Assembly: GCA_020436935.1 (NCBI GenBank)
Contig: JAGQWX010000012.1
Coordinates: 42,346 to 106,345, forward strand
Origin: Saprospiraceae bacterium
GTDB taxonomy: Bacteria; Bacteroidota; Bacteroidia; Chitinophagales; Saprospiraceae
Length of the DNA stretch: 64,000 nucleotides
Reading direction: 5' to 3'
The translations under genes and the position numbers were made by a program. This document shows positions 62,779 through 64,000 of this stretch, piece by piece. Numbering within the stretch: the first letter of the stretch is position 1; each line of letters opens with the position of its first letter. The notes under the pieces are model-generated. The model was not told the origin of the DNA and ran no database searches. It saw only the letters and a list, made by a program, of their open reading frames with translations.

Positions 62779-64000
62779 AACATGATGTTGGTGTGTAGGA
62801 ATAATTTCTTTCGTCTTTATGATCTTTGTCTACTTTGCTTTTATTGCTGTGTTCATGGCATTGAATACAACTGAATTGCTGGAAATTGCTACCGGCTATA
62901 TGACAATCGTTGCAAACATTCCATTCGCCATTGTGTCGGCCACTATAAATGGGGAAATATTGTGCATCATGGTTGAATGTAGATGGGGTCCATGACGATG
63001 GACTATGGCAATCCTGGCAATCTGTTGGGAAACCTTCAGTCCTGTGATTGGGATCTCGTGCATTGTTGTAATCGGTGATGTGACAACCCACACAAGTATT
63101 GGGCGTATTTTGGTAGCCATTGGCGTGGCATTCCAGGCACTGAGCCGCGATCTGAGCGTGAGCCCCAAGCAATGGATAGACAGTATTATGATCGAAAGTC
63201 GCCCCCTCCCAGTTGTTCTGACTATGGCACTGCGCGCAGTCCTGAGGGAATCCTGCCTGTTGGTGATTCGGATCTGTAGTAGCGTTGAAATCTTCCAGGT
63301 GACAACCTACGCAAGTATTGGGTGTATTTTGATAGCCGTTGGCATGACATTTCAGACACTGAGCCGCAATCTGAGCATGAGCTCCGATCAAAGGATAAAC
63401 GGTATTATGATCGAAAGTCGCCCCATCCCAGGTGTTCTGGCTGTGGCACTGGGCACAATCCTGAGGGAATCCTGCCTGTTGGTGATTCGGATCCGTGGTT
63501 GAGTTGAAATTTTCGATGTGACAACCTACGCAAGTATTGGGTGTATTCTGATAGCCATTGGCATGACATTCCAGACACTGAGCCGCGATCTGAGCGTGAG
63601 CCCCAAGCAATGGATAGACAGTATTATGGTCGAAGGTAGCCCCTTCCCAATTGTTCTGACTGTGGCACTGGGCACAATCCTGAGGGAATCCGGCCTGCTG
63701 GTGGTTGGGATCTGTAGTAGCGTTGAAATCTTCGAGGTGACAACCTACGCAAGTGTTGGGCGTATTCTGATAGCCATTGGCATGGCATTCCAAACACTGA
63801 GCCGCAATCTGAGCATGAGCTCCTAATAAAGGATAAACGGAATAATGGTCGAAAGTCGCTCCTTCCCAGGTGTTTTGATTGTGGCACTGCGCACAGTCCT
63901 GAGGGAATCCGGCTTGCTGGTGGTTGGGATCGGTAGTAGCATTAAAATCTTCGATGTGACAACTTACACAAGTATTGGGCGTATTCTGATGCACATTGGC
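62750..64000 (-). CDS. Partial multihaem c-type cytochrome with tandem repeats
   Basis: At least 416 residues, running off the right edge in an open frame; its true start lies outside the window. Seventeen CxxCH haem motifs are visible (for example NTCVGCH, DCAQCH, QCLECH), with extra His such as in FDHNTVYPL and LGAHAQ that may be axial ligands. The sequence is four and a half near-identical units of 73 residues, each with three CxxCH sites, followed by a diverged unit and a short end (YECHPRGRS). It must be matured in the periplasm by the neighbouring CcsA system. It resembles cytochrome c3/c7-type repeat proteins. Confidence 0.88.
   Translation of the reverse strand, partial: ANVHQNTPNTCVSCHIEDFNATTDPNHQQAGFPQDCAQCHNQNTWEGATFDHYSVYPLLGAHAQIAAQCLECHANGYQNTPNTCVGCHLEDFNATTDPNHQQAGFPQDCAQCHSQNNWEGATFDHNTVYPLLGAHAQIAAQCLECHANGYQNTPNTCVGCHIENFNSTTDPNHQQAGFPQDCAQCHSQNTWDGATFDHNTVYPLIGAHAQIAAQCLKCHANGYQNTPNTCVGCHLEDFNATTDPNHQQAGFPQDCAQCHSQNNWEGATFDHNTVYPLLGAHAQIAAQCLECHANGYQNTPNTCVGCHITDYNNARDPNHRTEGFPTDCQDCHSPSSWTPSTFNHDAQYFPIYSGRHNGEWNVCNDCHIAGSNFQQFSCIQCHEHSNKSKVDKDHKDERNYSYTPTSCYECHPRGRS
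63093..64000. repeat. Tandem 219-bp repeats inside the cytochrome gene
   Basis: The same landmark (CAAGTATTGGG, with single-base variants) recurs at 63093, 63312, 63531, 63750 and 63969, exactly 219 bases apart, i.e. 73 codons. Units are almost identical at the base level, including silent positions, which points to recent duplication or gene conversion; the last unit at the gene's 3' end (below 63093) is more diverged. Confidence 0.9.

Noticed and set aside
63005..63826. Plus-strand frames (165 and 102 residues) opposite the cytochrome
   Set aside because: They are the antisense of the repeat array; their internal repetition comes from the 219-bp units and the coding signal (17 CxxCH) is on the minus strand.
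63093..64000. Regularly spaced repeats as a CRISPR array
   Set aside because: The period is 219 bases, the whole unit is conserved rather than short repeats with unique spacers, and the frame is open throughout with haem motifs.

Overview
The window reads as a chromosomal segment of a member of the Bacteroidota, most plausibly a Saprospiraceae-like environmental bacterium. The reasons are: several intergenic regions carry the phylum's promoter pattern (TTTG or TTG, 19-22 bases, then TAnnTTTG) and starts generally lack Shine-Dalgarno sites; many products are Bacteroidota-typical (GGPRD-type Ig-like lipoprotein, GIN-domain protein, ResB-CcsA fusion, ECF sigma factor with a non-zinc anti-sigma-like partner, TPR-CHAT protein, fused RhaE-type aldolase/dehydrogenase). 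The family placement is an inference. I saw no rRNA, tRNA, CRISPR array, intact insertion sequence or prophage.

Layout. 1-4031 (-): an envelope operon with an Ig-like lipoprotein, LptB, two small lipoproteins and a truncated gene at the edge, preceded by an AraC regulator. 4167-4283: an orphan promoter/palindrome/terminator unit. 4299-13906: metB, an ABC exporter, a membrane protein, an M16 homologue without its zinc motif, a radical SAM protein, thiolase, DoxX, a Tat-exported metallo-beta-lactamase-fold lipoprotein and free-methionine-sulfoxide reductase. 13903-20297 (-): a secreted esterase, then a compact EEP nuclease / two rhomboids / MutL block. 20534-25137: aminopeptidase P, rpoN and a GH26 mannanase lipoprotein. 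25254-29250: a peroxide-defence locus (ankyrin protein, KatG, divergent OxyR with both redox cysteines). 29288-32594: decayed coding remnants, an RCC1-like lipoprotein and an OmpA-family protein. 32779-38517: a membrane protein, a large TPR-CHAT protease-like protein, and convergent to it an anti-sigma-like protein and ECF sigma factor. 38629-46963 (+): HflX, an M29 aminopeptidase, then a phosphorylated L-rhamnose pathway ending in L-lactate oxidation. 46967-53411: small accessory genes, including a GlxA-type regulator divergent from an SRPBCC/VOC/DoxX/VOC operon. 53408-56843: a membrane AraC regulator coupled to a GIN protein, then an amidase lipoprotein. 57207-64000: a ResB-CcsA cytochrome c assembly protein followed by convergent genes for an OB-fold lipoprotein, a predicted outer-membrane beta-barrel and a multihaem cytochrome built of near-identical 219-bp repeats, cut by the right edge.

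How they work together. The rhamnose genes form a complete route from L-rhamnose to DHAP plus pyruvate, apart from uptake and a dedicated regulator. KatG, OxyR and probably the ankyrin protein form one peroxide response. The right-hand end pairs a haem-ligation machine with a cytochrome carrying at least 17 CxxCH sites and an adjacent barrel, which suggests an envelope-spanning electron conduit. The sigma/anti-sigma/CHAT group is the best candidate for an undescribed signalling or defence module. Both of the latter are hypotheses from gene context.
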